Origin: Bradyrhizobium sp. 141
GTDB lineage: Bacteria > Pseudomonadota > Alphaproteobacteria > Rhizobiales > Xanthobacteraceae
Assembly: GCF_023074055.1 (NCBI RefSeq)
Contig: NZ_JADPKR010000002.1
Location: forward strand, 247,412-311,411
Direction of reading: 5' to 3'
Length of the DNA: 64,000 nt
The translations under genes were made by a program, and so were the position numbers. Every line of letters begins with the position of its first letter. Position 1 is the stretch's first letter. The notes under the pieces were generated by a model that saw only the letters and a program-made list of their open reading frames with translations, was not told where the DNA came from and made no database searches. Of the stretch, positions 9,069 to 18,709 are shown in pieces.

Positions 9069-10397
9069 TCAGCGCCCCGCGTCCATGTCGCCCTTCTCGC
9101 GCTGGCCGCTGAGCCAGAGGGCGAGCAGGGTCCAGAACGCCCCGGACAACAGATACGCCCCCGAGGCGATGACGCCGAGGTTGGTGGCGAGCAGCAGCGC
9201 CACCAGCGGCGCGAAGCCGGCGCCGAACAGCCAGGCCATGTCCGAGGTCAGAGCCGAGGCGGTGTAGCGGTACGCCTGCTTGAAGTTCGAGGCGATCGCA
9301 CCGGAGGACTGGCCGAAGGAGAGGCCGAGCAGGATGAAGCCGATCACCATGTAGATGGTCTCGCCGAACGCGCCGGCGTCGAGCAGCTGCGGGGCAAAGC
9401 CGCTATAGATCGCGATCGCGATCGCCGATCCCATCAGCAGCGATTTGCGTCCCACGCGGTCGGCGATGATGCCGGAGATCACGATGGCGGCGACACCGAA
9501 CACGGCGGCGACGATCTCGATGATCAGGAAGCGCACCGGGCTTTCGCGGGTGAACAGAAACACCCAGGACAGCGGAAACACCGTGACCATATGAAACAGC
9601 GCGAAGCTCGCGAGCGGCGCAAATGCGCCCAGCATGATGTTCTGGCCTTCGCGCGCGACGGTGTCGGAGATGCGCGCGGGCTGCAATTCGCGGGTCTCGA
9701 ACAGCGAGGCGTATTCCTCCGTCGTCACCATGCGCAGGCGCGCGAACAGCGCCACGACGTTGATGGCAAACGCGACGAAAAACGGATAGCGCCAGCCCCA
9801 ATCGAAGAAATCCTCGGCCGAGAGGTTACCCGCGAAATAGGCGAACAGCGCGCTCGCCACGATCAGCCCGAGCGGCGCGCCGAGCTGCGGCACCATCGCG
9901 TACCAGCCGCGCTTGGAGGGCGGCGCGTTCAGCGCCAGCAGCGAAGCCATGCCGTCCCAGGCGCCGCCCCAGGCCAAACCCTGCGCGATGCGCGCGAGCG
10001 CCAGCAGCCAGATCGCGGCAACGCCGATGTCGTGATAGCCGGGCAGGAACGCCAGCGCGACGGTGGCGGTGCCCAGCAAAAACAGCGCCGAGATCAGCTT
10101 GGCCGTCTTGCCGTAGGCACGGTCGACCGTCATGAAAATGACGGTGCCGATCGGCCGGGCCATGAAGGCCAGCGCGAAGATCATGAAGGAATAGAGCGTG
10201 CCGGTCAGTTCGCTCGCGAACGGGAACACCAGGCGCGGGAACACGATCACCGAGGCGATCGCGAACACGAAGAAGTCGAAGAATTCCGAGGTGCGGCCGA
10301 TGATGACGCCGATGGCGATCTCGCCGGGACTGGCCTGGTCGTGGCCGTGCTCGCCCGTGTGGAGATCTGCCATTGCGGGGGTCTGTGCCGTCGCCAT
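9069..10397 (-). CDS. MFS transporter, metabolite:H+ symporter (MHS) type
   Basis: A 442-residue protein from the ATG at 10397; the frame is open 65 codons further upstream, but that stretch lies in the intergenic region with the palindrome and is not protein-like. It begins with a His-rich cytoplasmic tail and then has about twelve hydrophobic segments. GWRYPFFVAF (about 240) is typical of the MHS group that includes ShiA, KgtP and ProP and imports dicarboxylates, shikimate or osmolytes by proton symport. It is divergent from the cyo operon and shares its upstream region. Confidence 0.88.
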   Translation of the reverse strand: MATAQTPAMADLHTGEHGHDQASPGEIAIGVIIGRTSEFFDFFVFAIASVIVFPRLVFPFASELTGTLYSFMIFALAFMARPIGTVIFMTVDRAYGKTAKLISALFLLGTATVALAFLPGYHDIGVAAIWLLALARIAQGLAWGGAWDGMASLLALNAPPSKRGWYAMVPQLGAPLGLIVASALFAYFAGNLSAEDFFDWGWRYPFFVAFAINVVALFARLRMVTTEEYASLFETRELQPARISDTVAREGQNIMLGAFAPLASFALFHMVTVFPLSWVFLFTRESPVRFLIIEIVAAVFGVAAIVISGIIADRVGRKSLLMGSAIAIAIYSGFAPQLLDAGAFGETIYMVIGFILLGLSFGQSSGAIASNFKQAYRYTASALTSDMAWLFGAGFAPLVALLLATNLGVIASGAYLLSGAFWTLLALWLSGQREKGDMDAGR

Positions 10398-10490
10398 TCG
10401 TGCGCCCTTAACGTCCTGAAAACCAAAGCCGACCGCCCGGCGGGGCGCCAGGCAATCTCCTCCTGTCTGACCCAACATCCCGCACTGCAA

Positions 10491-10511
10491 CATTGGACAA
10501 ATTGTCCAATG
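10491..10511. promoter_or_regulatory. perfect 21-bp palindrome between MFS gene and cyoA
   Basis: The arms CATTGGACAA (10491-10500) and TTGTCCAATG (10502-10511) are exact reverse complements around a single A. It lies 94 bases upstream of the MFS ATG and 68 bases upstream of the cyoA start, in the shared divergent promoter region. The shape fits a homodimeric repressor operator (TetR, MarR or GntR type). It is not an FNR box (TTGAT-N4-ATCAA). The binding protein is unknown. Confidence 0.7.
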
Positions 10512-10578
10512 TCCGGATTGCTGCGCCGCAGCTACCCGTTGGCCCCGCAAAAGAAACTCATTCTCAAAGGCTCGGCCC

Positions 10579-11739
10579 GTGTCTCGTCTCAAGATCCTGG
10601 CGCTACTACCTCTGGCTGCCGCGCTCAGCGGCTGCGACTACGTCGTGCTGGCGCCAGCCGGCGATATCGCTGCCCAGCAGCGCGACCTCGTCATCATCTC
10701 CACCGTCCTGATGCTCTTGATCGTCGTCCCCGTGATGGCGCTGACGGTGCTGTTCGCCTGGCGCTATCGCCAGTCCAACACGGACGCCCGCTACGAGCCG
10801 GATTGGGACCATTCGACCAAGCTCGAGCTGGTGATCTGGTCGGCACCGCTTCTGATCATCGTTTGCCTGGGCGCTCTGACCTGGATGGGCACGCATCTGC
10901 TCGACCCCTATCGCACGCTCGGCCGCATCCATGCAGACCGCGCCGTGGACCAGTCCAAGGCCCCGCTCGAGGTCGACGTCGTCGCGCTCGACTGGAAGTG
11001 GCTCTTTATCTATCCGGACTACGGCATCGCCACCGTCAACGAGCTCGCAGCTCCGGTCGATCGTCCGATCAAATTCCGCATCACGGCGTCTTCGGTGATG
11101 AACTCGTTCTACATCCCCGCGCTCGCCGGCCAGATCTACGCGATGCCGGGCATGGAGACCAAGCTCCACGCCGTCGTCAACCACGCAGGCACGTACAAGG
11201 GCTTTTCGGCCAACTACAGCGGCGCCGGCTTCTCCGGGATGCACTTCAACTTCCAGGGCCTCGACGACAAGGGCTTTGACGCCTGGATCGCCAACGCCAA
11301 GTCCGCCGGCGGCTCGCTCGGCCGCGCCGAATATCTCCAGCTCGAAAAGCCGAGCCAGAACGAACCGGTGCGCCGCTGGGGCACCGTCGATGCCGATCTC
11401 TACCGTCTGATCCTCAACATGTGTGTCGAGACCGGCAAGATGTGCCAGAGCGAGATGATGGCGATCGACGCCAAGGGCGGTGCCGGCCACCAGGGCCTGA
11501 ACAACACGCTGCCGCTGGCCTACGACAAATACGCCCGCCGCGGCACCGCATTTGGGCCGGAGCCGAGCTTCGTCGCCGGCACCTGCACGCCGGATGCGCC
11601 GCAGGGCAAAACCACCGCCGCCATCACGGCACCCACCGACACCGCGCCCCTAATCGGCGCCGGCCTGAAGCGGCCGTCGTTCACGCCGCTGAAGTCCTCG
11701 TCCTTCTTCCTCGGACAACGTCCCAAGTCAGACTCCTGA
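10579..11739 (+). CDS. cyoA: cytochrome bo ubiquinol oxidase subunit II
   Basis: A 386-residue protein from a GTG start. A lipoprotein signal ([11 protein letters not shown], Cys18) is followed by two membrane segments (about 40-60 and 90-110) and a periplasmic cupredoxin domain that lacks the CuA ligands, as expected for a quinol rather than cytochrome c oxidase. [19 protein letters not shown] and the MPGMETKLH segment are typical of CyoA. The C-terminus is longer than in the E. coli protein (315 residues) and ends in a low-complexity tail. First gene of cyoABCD. Confidence 0.95.
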   Translation: MSRLKILALLPLAAALSGCDYVVLAPAGDIAAQQRDLVIISTVLMLLIVVPVMALTVLFAWRYRQSNTDARYEPDWDHSTKLELVIWSAPLLIIVCLGALTWMGTHLLDPYRTLGRIHADRAVDQSKAPLEVDVVALDWKWLFIYPDYGIATVNELAAPVDRPIKFRITASSVMNSFYIPALAGQIYAMPGMETKLHAVVNHAGTYKGFSANYSGAGFSGMHFNFQGLDDKGFDAWIANAKSAGGSLGRAEYLQLEKPSQNEPVRRWGTVDADLYRLILNMCVETGKMCQSEMMAIDAKGGAGHQGLNNTLPLAYDKYARRGTAFGPEPSFVAGTCTPDAPQGKTTAAITAPTDTAPLIGAGLKRPSFTPLKSSSFFLGQRPKSDS

Positions 11740-11764
11740 AGTCAGGCTCCTAAAGAGAGTTCGC

Positions 11765-13762
11765 ATGTCTCCTGATTTTCTCAAGCTCATCTTCGGCCGG
11801 CTCGGCTTCGAATCGCTGCCGCTGCACGAGCCGATCGTCGTCGGCACCTTCGCGGTGGTCGCGCTCGGCGGCGCCGCGCTGCTCGGCGGTCTCACCTATT
11901 TCCGTCTCTGGGGTTATCTCTGGCGCGAGTGGTTCACCACCGTCGATCACAAGCGCATCGGCATCATGTACATGATCCTCGGCATCGTGATGCTGCTGCG
12001 CGGCTTTGCCGACGCGCTGATGATGCGCGGCCAGCAGATGCTGGCGTTTGGCGGCTCCGAAGGCTATCTCAACGCCCATCACTACGACCAGGTCTTCACC
12101 GCCCACGGCGTGATCATGATCTTCTTCGTGGCGATGCCGCTGGTCACCGGCCTGATGAACTATGTCGTGCCGCTGCAGATCGGCGCGCGCGACGTGTCGT
12201 TTCCGTTCCTGAACAATTTCAGCTTCTGGATGACGGTCGGCGGCGCGGTGCTGGTGATGGCTTCGCTCTTCATCGGCGAGTTCGCCCGCACCGGCTGGCT
12301 GGCTTATCCACCACTGTCGAACATCGGCTACAGTCCTGATGTCGGCGTCGATTATTACATCTGGGCGCTGCAAGTCGCCGGCGTCGGCACGACGTTGTCC
12401 GGCATCAACCTGATCTGCACCATCGTCAAGCTGCGTTGCCCGGGCATGACCATGATGAAGATGCCGGTCTTCACCTGGACCTCGCTCTGCACCAACGTCC
12501 TGATCGTCGCCTCCTTCCCCGTCCTGACCGTCGTGCTCGCGCTGCTCTCGCTCGACCGCTACGTCGGCACCAACTTCTTCACGAACGATTTCGGCGGCAG
12601 CCCGATGATGTACGTGAACCTGATCTGGATCTGGGGCCATCCCGAGGTCTACATCCTGGTTCTCCCGGCCTTCGGCATCTTCTCCGAGGTGACCTCGACC
12701 TTCTCCGGCAAGCGGCTGTTCGGCTACACCTCGATGGTCTACGCCACGGTCGTCATCACCATCCTGTCGTACCTGGTCTGGCTGCACCACTTCTTCACGA
12801 TGGGCTCGGGCGCCAGCGTCAACTCGTTCTTCGGCATCACCACGATGATCATCTCGATCCCGACGGGCGCGAAGATGTTCAACTGGCTGTTCACGATGTA
12901 TCGCGGCCGCATCCGCTACGAGCTGCCGATGATGTGGACCATCGCCTTCATGCTGACCTTCGTGATCGGCGGCATGACCGGCGTGCTGCTGGCGGTGCCG
13001 CCGGCCGACTTCGTGCTCCACAACAGCCTGTTCCTGATCGCGCACTTCCACAACGTGATCATCGGCGGCGTGGTGTTCGGCGCTTTTGCCGGCATCACCT
13101 ACTGGTTCCCGAAGGCCTTCGGCTTCAAGCTCGATCCGTTCTGGGGCAAGCTGTCGTTCTGGTTCTGGGTCACCGGCTTCTATCTCGCCTTCATGCCGCT
13201 CTACGTGCTCGGCCTGATGGGCGTGACCCGCCGCCTGCGCGTGTTCGACGATCCGTCGTTGCAGATCTGGTTCGTCATCGCCGCGATCGGCGCCTTCCTC
13301 GTCCTTCTCGGCATCATGTGCATGCTGATGCAGTTCGCGGTCAGCTTCCTCAGGCGCGAGCAGCTCAAGGACGTCACCGGCGACCCCTGGGATGCGCGCA
13401 CGCTGGAATGGGCAACCTCCTCGCCGCCGCCGGACTACAACTTTGCCTTCACCCCCGTCGTTCACGACAATGACGCGTGGTGGGACATGAAGCGCCGGGG
13501 CTACCAACGTCCGCTCACCGGGTTCAGGCCGATCCACATGCCCAGCAGCACCGGCACCGGCATCATCCTTGCCGGCCTCGCCACCGCGATGGGTTTTGGC
13601 CTGATCTGGTACATCTGGTGGCTGGCCGCCGTGAGCTTCATCGCGATGCTCGTCGTCGGGATCGGCCACACCTTCAACTATCACCGCGACTTCGACATTC
13701 CGGCTGAAGACGTCATCCGGACCGAGGACGCGCGCACCAAACTGCTCGCCGGAGCCAAGTAA
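11765..13762 (+). CDS. cyoB: cytochrome bo ubiquinol oxidase subunit I
   Basis: A 665-residue heme-copper oxidase catalytic subunit, the length of E. coli CyoB. The metal ligands are visible: His of [11 protein letters not shown] (low-spin heme), WGHPEVYI (CuB histidine and the cross-linked tyrosine), HHFFTMG (two CuB histidines) and [10 protein letters not shown] (high-spin and low-spin heme ligands). It reduces O2 to water with electrons from ubiquinol and pumps protons across the inner membrane. It begins 25 bases behind cyoA and its stop codon abuts the cyoC ATG. Confidence 0.97.
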   Translation: MSPDFLKLIFGRLGFESLPLHEPIVVGTFAVVALGGAALLGGLTYFRLWGYLWREWFTTVDHKRIGIMYMILGIVMLLRGFADALMMRGQQMLAFGGSEGYLNAHHYDQVFTAHGVIMIFFVAMPLVTGLMNYVVPLQIGARDVSFPFLNNFSFWMTVGGAVLVMASLFIGEFARTGWLAYPPLSNIGYSPDVGVDYYIWALQVAGVGTTLSGINLICTIVKLRCPGMTMMKMPVFTWTSLCTNVLIVASFPVLTVVLALLSLDRYVGTNFFTNDFGGSPMMYVNLIWIWGHPEVYILVLPAFGIFSEVTSTFSGKRLFGYTSMVYATVVITILSYLVWLHHFFTMGSGASVNSFFGITTMIISIPTGAKMFNWLFTMYRGRIRYELPMMWTIAFMLTFVIGGMTGVLLAVPPADFVLHNSLFLIAHFHNVIIGGVVFGAFAGITYWFPKAFGFKLDPFWGKLSFWFWVTGFYLAFMPLYVLGLMGVTRRLRVFDDPSLQIWFVIAAIGAFLVLLGIMCMLMQFAVSFLRREQLKDVTGDPWDARTLEWATSSPPPDYNFAFTPVVHDNDAWWDMKRRGYQRPLTGFRPIHMPSSTGTGIILAGLATAMGFGLIWYIWWLAAVSFIAMLVVGIGHTFNYHRDFDIPAEDVIRTEDARTKLLAGAK

Positions 13763-14392
13763 ATGACGATCGCTGTCAATCCCTCGCAAACCGGCGAGCC
13801 GGTCTTCTACGTCGCCGACGAACACCCGCATCCGGAAGGCTGGAGCACCTCGCTCGGCTTCTGGATCTACCTGATGAGCGACTGTCTCATCTTCGCGATC
13901 CTGTTCGCCACCTTCGGCGTGCTCGGCGGCAACTACGCCGCCGGCCCCGCGCCGAAGGACCTGTTCGACCTCAACCTGGTCGCGGTGAACACCTCGATGC
14001 TGCTGCTGTCGTCGATCACCTATGGCTTCGCCATGCTGACGATGCAGCAGAACAAGGTCGCGCAGACGCAAGTGTGGCTGGCGATCACCGGCCTGTTCGG
14101 CCTTGCCTTCATCGGCATCGAGCTCACCGAGTTCGCCCACATGATCCATGAGGGCGCGACGCCCCAGCGCAGCGCCTTCCTCTCCGCATTCTTTACACTG
14201 GTCGGCACCCATGGCCTGCACGTCTCCTGCGGCCTGATCTGGCTGGTGACGCTGATGGTGCAGGTCCAAAAGTTCGGCCTGATCGAGGCCAACCGCCGCC
14301 GGCTGATGTGCCTGTCGATGTTCTGGCATTTCCTCGACGTGGTCTGGATCGGCGTTTTCACCTTCGTCTATCTCCTGGGAGTTCTGCGATGA
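13763..14392 (+). CDS. cyoC: cytochrome bo ubiquinol oxidase subunit III
   Basis: A 209-residue subunit III with five predicted membrane helices. WSTSLGFWIYLMSDCLIFAI near residue 24 and the GTHGLHVSCGLIWL segment (about 148) are typical of CyoC/COX3. The ATG directly follows the cyoB stop, and its own stop overlaps the cyoD ATG (ATGA at 14389-14392), showing translational coupling. The subunit has no redox centre; it stabilises the oxidase and is needed for its assembly. Confidence 0.96.
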   Translation: MTIAVNPSQTGEPVFYVADEHPHPEGWSTSLGFWIYLMSDCLIFAILFATFGVLGGNYAAGPAPKDLFDLNLVAVNTSMLLLSSITYGFAMLTMQQNKVAQTQVWLAITGLFGLAFIGIELTEFAHMIHEGATPQRSAFLSAFFTLVGTHGLHVSCGLIWLVTLMVQVQKFGLIEANRRRLMCLSMFWHFLDVVWIGVFTFVYLLGVLR

Positions 14393-14769
14393 ACACCGAT
14401 ACTCATGCAGCTGGCGCCGACGATCATCACCACGGCGACAGCCACGCCCACGGCACGTTTTCGACCTATATGCTCGGCTTCGTGCTCTCGGTCGTGCTCA
14501 CCGCAATTCCCTTCTGGCTGGTGATGAGCGGTGCGCTGCCGAGCAAGCAGATCACCGCCCTCGTCATCATGGCCTTCGCGGTGGTGCAGATCGTCGTGCA
14601 CATGATCTACTTCCTGCACATGAACACGACGTCCGAGAACGGCTGGAGCATGATGGCGCTGATCTTCACCATCGTCATGGTGGTGATCGCGCTGTCGGGT
14701 TCGCTGTGGGTGATGAGCCACCTCAACAGCAACATGATGCCGATGCACCAGATGAGCGGAATGAAGTGA
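14389..14769 (+). CDS. cyoD: cytochrome bo ubiquinol oxidase subunit IV
   Basis: A 126-residue subunit IV (E. coli CyoD 109). A His-rich cytoplasmic N-terminus (DDHHHGDSHAHG) is followed by three membrane helices; HMIYFLHMN (about 72-80) is the conserved segment of the family. The start was chosen at the ATG overlapping the cyoC stop; an in-frame upstream extension would lie wholly inside cyoC. The stop overlaps the following SURF1 gene. Confidence 0.93.
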   Translation: MNTDTHAAGADDHHHGDSHAHGTFSTYMLGFVLSVVLTAIPFWLVMSGALPSKQITALVIMAFAVVQIVVHMIYFLHMNTTSENGWSMMALIFTIVMVVIALSGSLWVMSHLNSNMMPMHQMSGMK

Positions 14770-15614
14770 GCGAGGTCGGGACCGTGACGAGCAAGGCAAA
14801 AGGGACACGTGGCCATGCTGCGCGCCCCTCCCTGTGGCTCACGGTCCTCTCGCTCACGGCCTTCGTGACCCTGATCGTGCTCGGTATCTGGCAGATCGAG
14901 CGCCGCGCCTGGAAGCTGGCGCTGATCGACCGCGTCGAGCAACGCGTTCATGCCGCGGTGGCGCCGATCCCCTCGCCCGTTTCGTGGCCCGCGGTTTCCG
15001 CCGCGAACGACGAATACAGGAATGTCAGCGTCGCCGGCCGCTTCCTGCATGACCGCGAGACGCTGGTTCAGGCCGTCACCGAGGAAGGCCCGGGCTATTG
15101 GGTGCTGACGCCGCTCAAGCGCAGCGACGGCACGCAGGTCCTGGTCAACCGCGGCTTCGTGCCGTCGGAGCGGCGCGACGCATCGACCCGCCAGAGCGGC
15201 AATCCGGATGGCCAGGTCGAGATCACCGGCCTGCTCCGCATGACGGAGCCCAAAGGCGGGTTCCTGCGAAACAACGTGCCGCAGCACAACCGCTGGTATT
15301 CGCGGGATGTCGCCGCGATTGCGGCGGCACGCGGTCTCCACGATGTCGCGCCGTTCTTCGTGGATGCCGACGCCGGATCACAAATTGCCGGCGGTCCGAT
15401 CGGCGGATTGACCGTGATCCGCTTTCCCAATAACCACCTGATCTACGCGCTGACGTGGTTTGCCCTGGCCTTCATGCTGGCCGGTAAACTTCTCGTCACA
15501 TTCGGCGGCGGGCCGTTCCGCCGCAGGCGCTTCGTCCACGAACCGGCCGGTGGCCTGGATGCCGCCGCGCGCAGGACGGGATCAAATGCTGGAACGATCG
15601 TCGAACAGGCCTGA
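14766..15614 (+). CDS. SURF1 family cytochrome oxidase biogenesis protein
   Basis: A 282-residue protein from the GTG at 14766, which overlaps the cyoD stop. An N-terminal membrane helix (LSLTAFVTLIVLGIWQIERRAWK) carries the SURF1 signature around GxWQxxRxxWK; a second helix near the C-terminus is preceded by FPNNHLIYALTWF, the other SURF1 hallmark. SURF1 helps insert heme a or build the heme a3/CuB site in oxidases of this superfamily. In this operon it takes the place where enterobacteria have cyoE. It overlaps the downstream histidine kinase gene by 29 bases. Confidence 0.92.
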   Translation: MSEVGTVTSKAKGTRGHAARPSLWLTVLSLTAFVTLIVLGIWQIERRAWKLALIDRVEQRVHAAVAPIPSPVSWPAVSAANDEYRNVSVAGRFLHDRETLVQAVTEEGPGYWVLTPLKRSDGTQVLVNRGFVPSERRDASTRQSGNPDGQVEITGLLRMTEPKGGFLRNNVPQHNRWYSRDVAAIAAARGLHDVAPFFVDADAGSQIAGGPIGGLTVIRFPNNHLIYALTWFALAFMLAGKLLVTFGGGPFRRRRFVHEPAGGLDAAARRTGSNAGTIVEQA

Positions 15615-16989
15615 CAACGGGAAGACGCTTTCCCAAACACTTGCTCATGGCGGGCTGGCCGTCACGCTGCAATCGCAGGCGGATGCGCGCAGCGAGCTGA
15701 TCGGTGCTGCGCCGACCGACGACGGGACCAATCGCAAGAACATGGCGCTGCTGATCCAGCTGCGCTGGACCGCAGTGGTCGGCCAGATCGTGACCATCGG
15801 CGGCGTGCATTTTGGGCTCGGCATTCCCCTGCCCTTGGAGCGGATGGGCGCGGTGATCGGCGCGCTGGTGCTGCTCAACGTCTCCAGCCTCATCTGGGTG
15901 CGCCATCGCGCCGCGATCACCAACAACGAGCTGCTGGTCGCCTTGATGCTTGATGTCGCCGCGCTGACCGCGCAGCTTTACCTCTCTGGCGGCGCCACCA
16001 ATCCCTTCACCTCGCTGTTCCTGCTCCAGGTGACGCTCGGCGCGGTGCTGCTCGATGCCCGCTCGACCTGGTCGCTGGTCGCGCTGACCTGCGCGAGCTT
16101 CGTGTGGTTGACGCTGGCCTACCGCCCGCTGGAGCTGCCGCCCAATCCATTGAGCGAGACCTACACGCTCACAGTCGCCGGCATGCTGCTGGGGTTCGTG
16201 CTCAATGCCGTACTGCTGGTCGTGTTCGTCACCCGCATCAATCGAAACCTGCGCGAGCGCGATGCGCATCTGGCGGCATTCCGCCAGCATGCCGCCGAGC
16301 AGGACCACATCGTGCGCATGGGCCTGCTCGCCTCCGGCGCGGCGCATGAGCTCGGCACGCCGCTGGCCTCGCTGTCGGTGATCCTCAGCGATTGGCGCCG
16401 CATGCCGGATCTTGCCGCCGATCAGGAGCTCGCCGAGGACCTCGCGGAGATGGAAACCTCGCTGCAGCGCTGCAAGTCGATCGTGACGGGCATCCTGGTC
16501 TCGGCGGGCGAAGCGCGCGGCGAAGGCTCCTCGCCGACAACGGTGACGGCGTTCGTGACCGCGCTGGTCGACGAGTGGCGTGACGCGCGCTCGGCACGGA
16601 CGCTCTACTTCCTCAATACGTTTGGCGAAGACGTCGCGATCGTCTCCGACATCGCGTTGAAGCAGGTCATCTTCAACGTGCTCGACAACGCCTATGAGAT
16701 CTCGCGCGAATGGGTCGAGCTCGTGGCCGAGCGCGAGGGCGACAACCTCGTGCTGTCGATCAGCGATCGCGGCCCGGGCTTTGCGCCGGAGATGCTGGCG
16801 CAGCTCGGAAAGCCCTATCAATCGAGCAAGGGCCGCGCCGGTGGCGGGCTCGGGCTGTTCCTGGTGGTGAACGTGGTGCGCAAGTTAGGGGGCACCGTGA
16901 CCGCCGAGAACCACAGGAAGCGGGGCGCCACCGTGCGCCTGACGCTGCCGCTCGCAACGCTCGCGATCGGAGGGAATTTTGACGCCTGA
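15586..16989 (+). CDS. RegB/PrrB-family redox-sensing histidine kinase
   Basis: A 467-residue kinase from the ATG at 15586. About six membrane helices fill residues 45-225. GGATNPF (about 135-141) matches the ubiquinone-binding GGxxNPF loop of RegB. The H-box reads AHELGTPLASL with phospho-acceptor His254. LQRCKSIV places a cysteine (Cys296) where RegB has its redox-active cysteine. An HATPase domain with N-, G1- and G2-boxes follows (VLDNAYE, SDRGPGF, GGGLGLFL). RegB is known to phosphorylate RegA under reducing conditions. The start overlaps SURF1 and the end overlaps the regulator gene by 11 bases, so it belongs to the cyo transcript. Confidence 0.9.
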   Translation: MLERSSNRPDNGKTLSQTLAHGGLAVTLQSQADARSELIGAAPTDDGTNRKNMALLIQLRWTAVVGQIVTIGGVHFGLGIPLPLERMGAVIGALVLLNVSSLIWVRHRAAITNNELLVALMLDVAALTAQLYLSGGATNPFTSLFLLQVTLGAVLLDARSTWSLVALTCASFVWLTLAYRPLELPPNPLSETYTLTVAGMLLGFVLNAVLLVVFVTRINRNLRERDAHLAAFRQHAAEQDHIVRMGLLASGAAHELGTPLASLSVILSDWRRMPDLAADQELAEDLAEMETSLQRCKSIVTGILVSAGEARGEGSSPTTVTAFVTALVDEWRDARSARTLYFLNTFGEDVAIVSDIALKQVIFNVLDNAYEISREWVELVAEREGDNLVLSISDRGPGFAPEMLAQLGKPYQSSKGRAGGGLGLFLVVNVVRKLGGTVTAENHRKRGATVRLTLPLATLAIGGNFDA

Positions 16990-17512
16990 CCGTTCGCTCA
17001 TCGTCGTCGAGGACGACGCAGGCTTTGCGCGCACGTTGAAGCGCTCGTTCGAACGCCGCGGCTATGATGTCGTGCTGGCCGCCTCGATCGAAGAGGTGCG
17101 CCAGGTGCTGGAAGAACGCTCCTTCGGCCATGCCGTGGTCGACCTCAAGCTCGGCGGCGCCTCGGGCCTCGCCTGCGTCGAGCTTTTGCATACGCACGAT
17201 CCCGACATGCTGATCGTGGTGCTGACCGGCTTTGCCAGCATCTCCACCGCCGTCGAGGCGATCAAGCTGGGCGCCTGCCATTATCTGGCAAAACCGTCGA
17301 ACACCGACGACATCGAAGCTGCCTTCACCAAGGCCGTGGGGAACACCGAGGTCGCGCTGGATGCGCGGCCGACCTCGATCAAGACGCTGGAATGGGAGCG
17401 CATCCACCAGACCCTGATCGAGACGGATTTCAACATCTCGGAGGCGGCACGGCGCCTCGGCATGCACCGGCGCACGCTGGCGCGGAAGCTCGAGAAGCGG
17501 CCGGTGAAGTAG
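16979..17512 (+). CDS. RegA/PrrA/ActR-family response regulator
   Basis: A 177-residue protein from a TTG start at 16979, inside the end of the kinase gene. The receiver domain has the acidic pocket VVEDD and phospho-acceptor Asp55 in VVDLKLGG, a conserved Thr in LTGFAS and Lys in LAKPSN. A short proline-poor linker leads to a Fis-type helix-turn-helix (NISEAARRLGMHRRTLARKL, about 150-170) nearly identical in pattern to RegA. The family activates respiration, nitrogen-fixation and CO2-fixation genes in alphaproteobacteria. Placement directly behind cyo-SURF1 suggests local redox control of this oxidase. Confidence 0.92.
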   Translation: MTPDRSLIVVEDDAGFARTLKRSFERRGYDVVLAASIEEVRQVLEERSFGHAVVDLKLGGASGLACVELLHTHDPDMLIVVLTGFASISTAVEAIKLGACHYLAKPSNTDDIEAAFTKAVGNTEVALDARPTSIKTLEWERIHQTLIETDFNISEAARRLGMHRRTLARKLEKRPVK

Positions 17513-17559
17513 CGTCCGTCGTCCCGGCGCCAGGACGCCAGCTCGCGCTTCACGCGCCC

Positions 17560-18678
17560 CTACACCGCCCCCCAATATTCCCTGGCCGTCTGGACCACCA
17601 GTGCCAGCTTGGCGCGCTGGTCGGCTTCGGTGATCAGATTACCTTCGACCACGCTGGCGAATCCGCATTGCGGGCTGATGGCGAGAAGCGATGGATCGAT
17701 CAAACTGGCGGCCTCGTCGAGGCGCCGCTTGAGCACATCCTTGTCTTCGAGCTGGGCATGCTTGGTCGTGACCAGTCCGAGCACCACCTGCTTGTCATCA
17801 GGCATGAAACGGAGCGGCGCGAACGAGCCGCTGCGCTCGTCGTCATATTCGAGCAGGAAGCGGTCGACGTTGAGCAGCGCAAAGCAGGTGTCGGCGAGCC
17901 CTTCATAGGTCCCTTCCGCGAGCCAGGTACTGCGCGCATTACCACGGCAGATATGGATACCAATGCTCGTCGCCGGCGACCGCTCCGAAATGCAGGCGTT
18001 GATCAGGCGGATGTAGCGCCGCAACCGTGTGTCGGGATCGTCGCCATCGGCAACGACCTCGGCCCGCAAGTTCGGATCGAGGAAATAGCTGAGCAGGGGA
18101 TCGTCGATCTGGATGTAGCGGCAACCGGCGGCCTCGAGCGCGGCGATCTCGCGACGGTAGACAGCGGCAACATCGGCGAAGAAGGCCTCGATATCGGGAT
18201 AGACATCCCTGGAGACCGACTTGCGCCCGCCATGGAAGTGCAGCCGCGTCGGCGACGGCACCGCGATCTTGGCGACGGCTTTGGCATGCTTTTGAACGAA
18301 GCGGAAGTCGTCGGCCAGGATCGGCCCGGCGGCACCGACCCGCCCCGAGACCCGCACCGATTTCGGCACGTATCGCGGCGCCCCGTTGGCTGCGAACGCC
18401 GTGCCGTCGCCGGCAACGATCTCGACACCTTCGAGCTTGCGAACGAAATCGATCCACCAGTTCTCGCGCCGGAACTCCCCGTCGGTCACGACGGGGAGCC
18501 CAATCCCTTCCTGATAGGCGATGACATCGGCGATGGCGCGGTCCTCGATCTCGTGCAGCGCAGCCGCATCGATTTCACCCAGTTCGAGACGGCGCCGTGC
18601 GGCGTGAAGAGCATCCGGACGCAGCAGACTGCCGACCGTGTCGGCCCGGATTGGCGTTTGTACAGGAACGTTGGTCAT
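17560..18678 (-). CDS. MetE-like cobalamin-independent methyltransferase
   Basis: A 372-residue protein of the UROD/MetE barrel superfamily, equal in size to the C-terminal half of MetE alone. TVGSLLRP (about 14) and TDGEFRRENWWIDF (about 67-80) are typical of the short COG0620 proteins. Candidate zinc ligands are His and Cys of IHICRGN (about 242-248) and the late Cys of SPQCGFAS (about 342). Family members transfer a methyl group to a thiol, homocysteine in true MetE. It is the last gene of a cluster with a Rieske oxygenase and VanB-like reductase, so it may handle methyl groups from a methylated substrate; that is inference. Confidence 0.82.
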   Translation of the reverse strand: MTNVPVQTPIRADTVGSLLRPDALHAARRRLELGEIDAAALHEIEDRAIADVIAYQEGIGLPVVTDGEFRRENWWIDFVRKLEGVEIVAGDGTAFAANGAPRYVPKSVRVSGRVGAAGPILADDFRFVQKHAKAVAKIAVPSPTRLHFHGGRKSVSRDVYPDIEAFFADVAAVYRREIAALEAAGCRYIQIDDPLLSYFLDPNLRAEVVADGDDPDTRLRRYIRLINACISERSPATSIGIHICRGNARSTWLAEGTYEGLADTCFALLNVDRFLLEYDDERSGSFAPLRFMPDDKQVVLGLVTTKHAQLEDKDVLKRRLDEAASLIDPSLLAISPQCGFASVVEGNLITEADQRAKLALVVQTAREYWGAV

Positions 18679-18709
18679 GGAGCCTCGGTGACTTTCACTT
18701 GTCCGGCGC

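Noticed and set aside
10491..10511. FNR/FixK box for the cyo operon
   Set aside because: The consensus TTGAT-N4-ATCAA is absent; the palindrome has a different core (GGACAA/TTGTCC).
11750..14329. A very long minus-strand open frame (859 codons) opposite cyoB/cyoC
   Set aside because: It is the complement of strongly conserved oxidase genes; its composition (His, Glu, Asp, Gly-rich without folds) is an artefact of GC-rich codon use.
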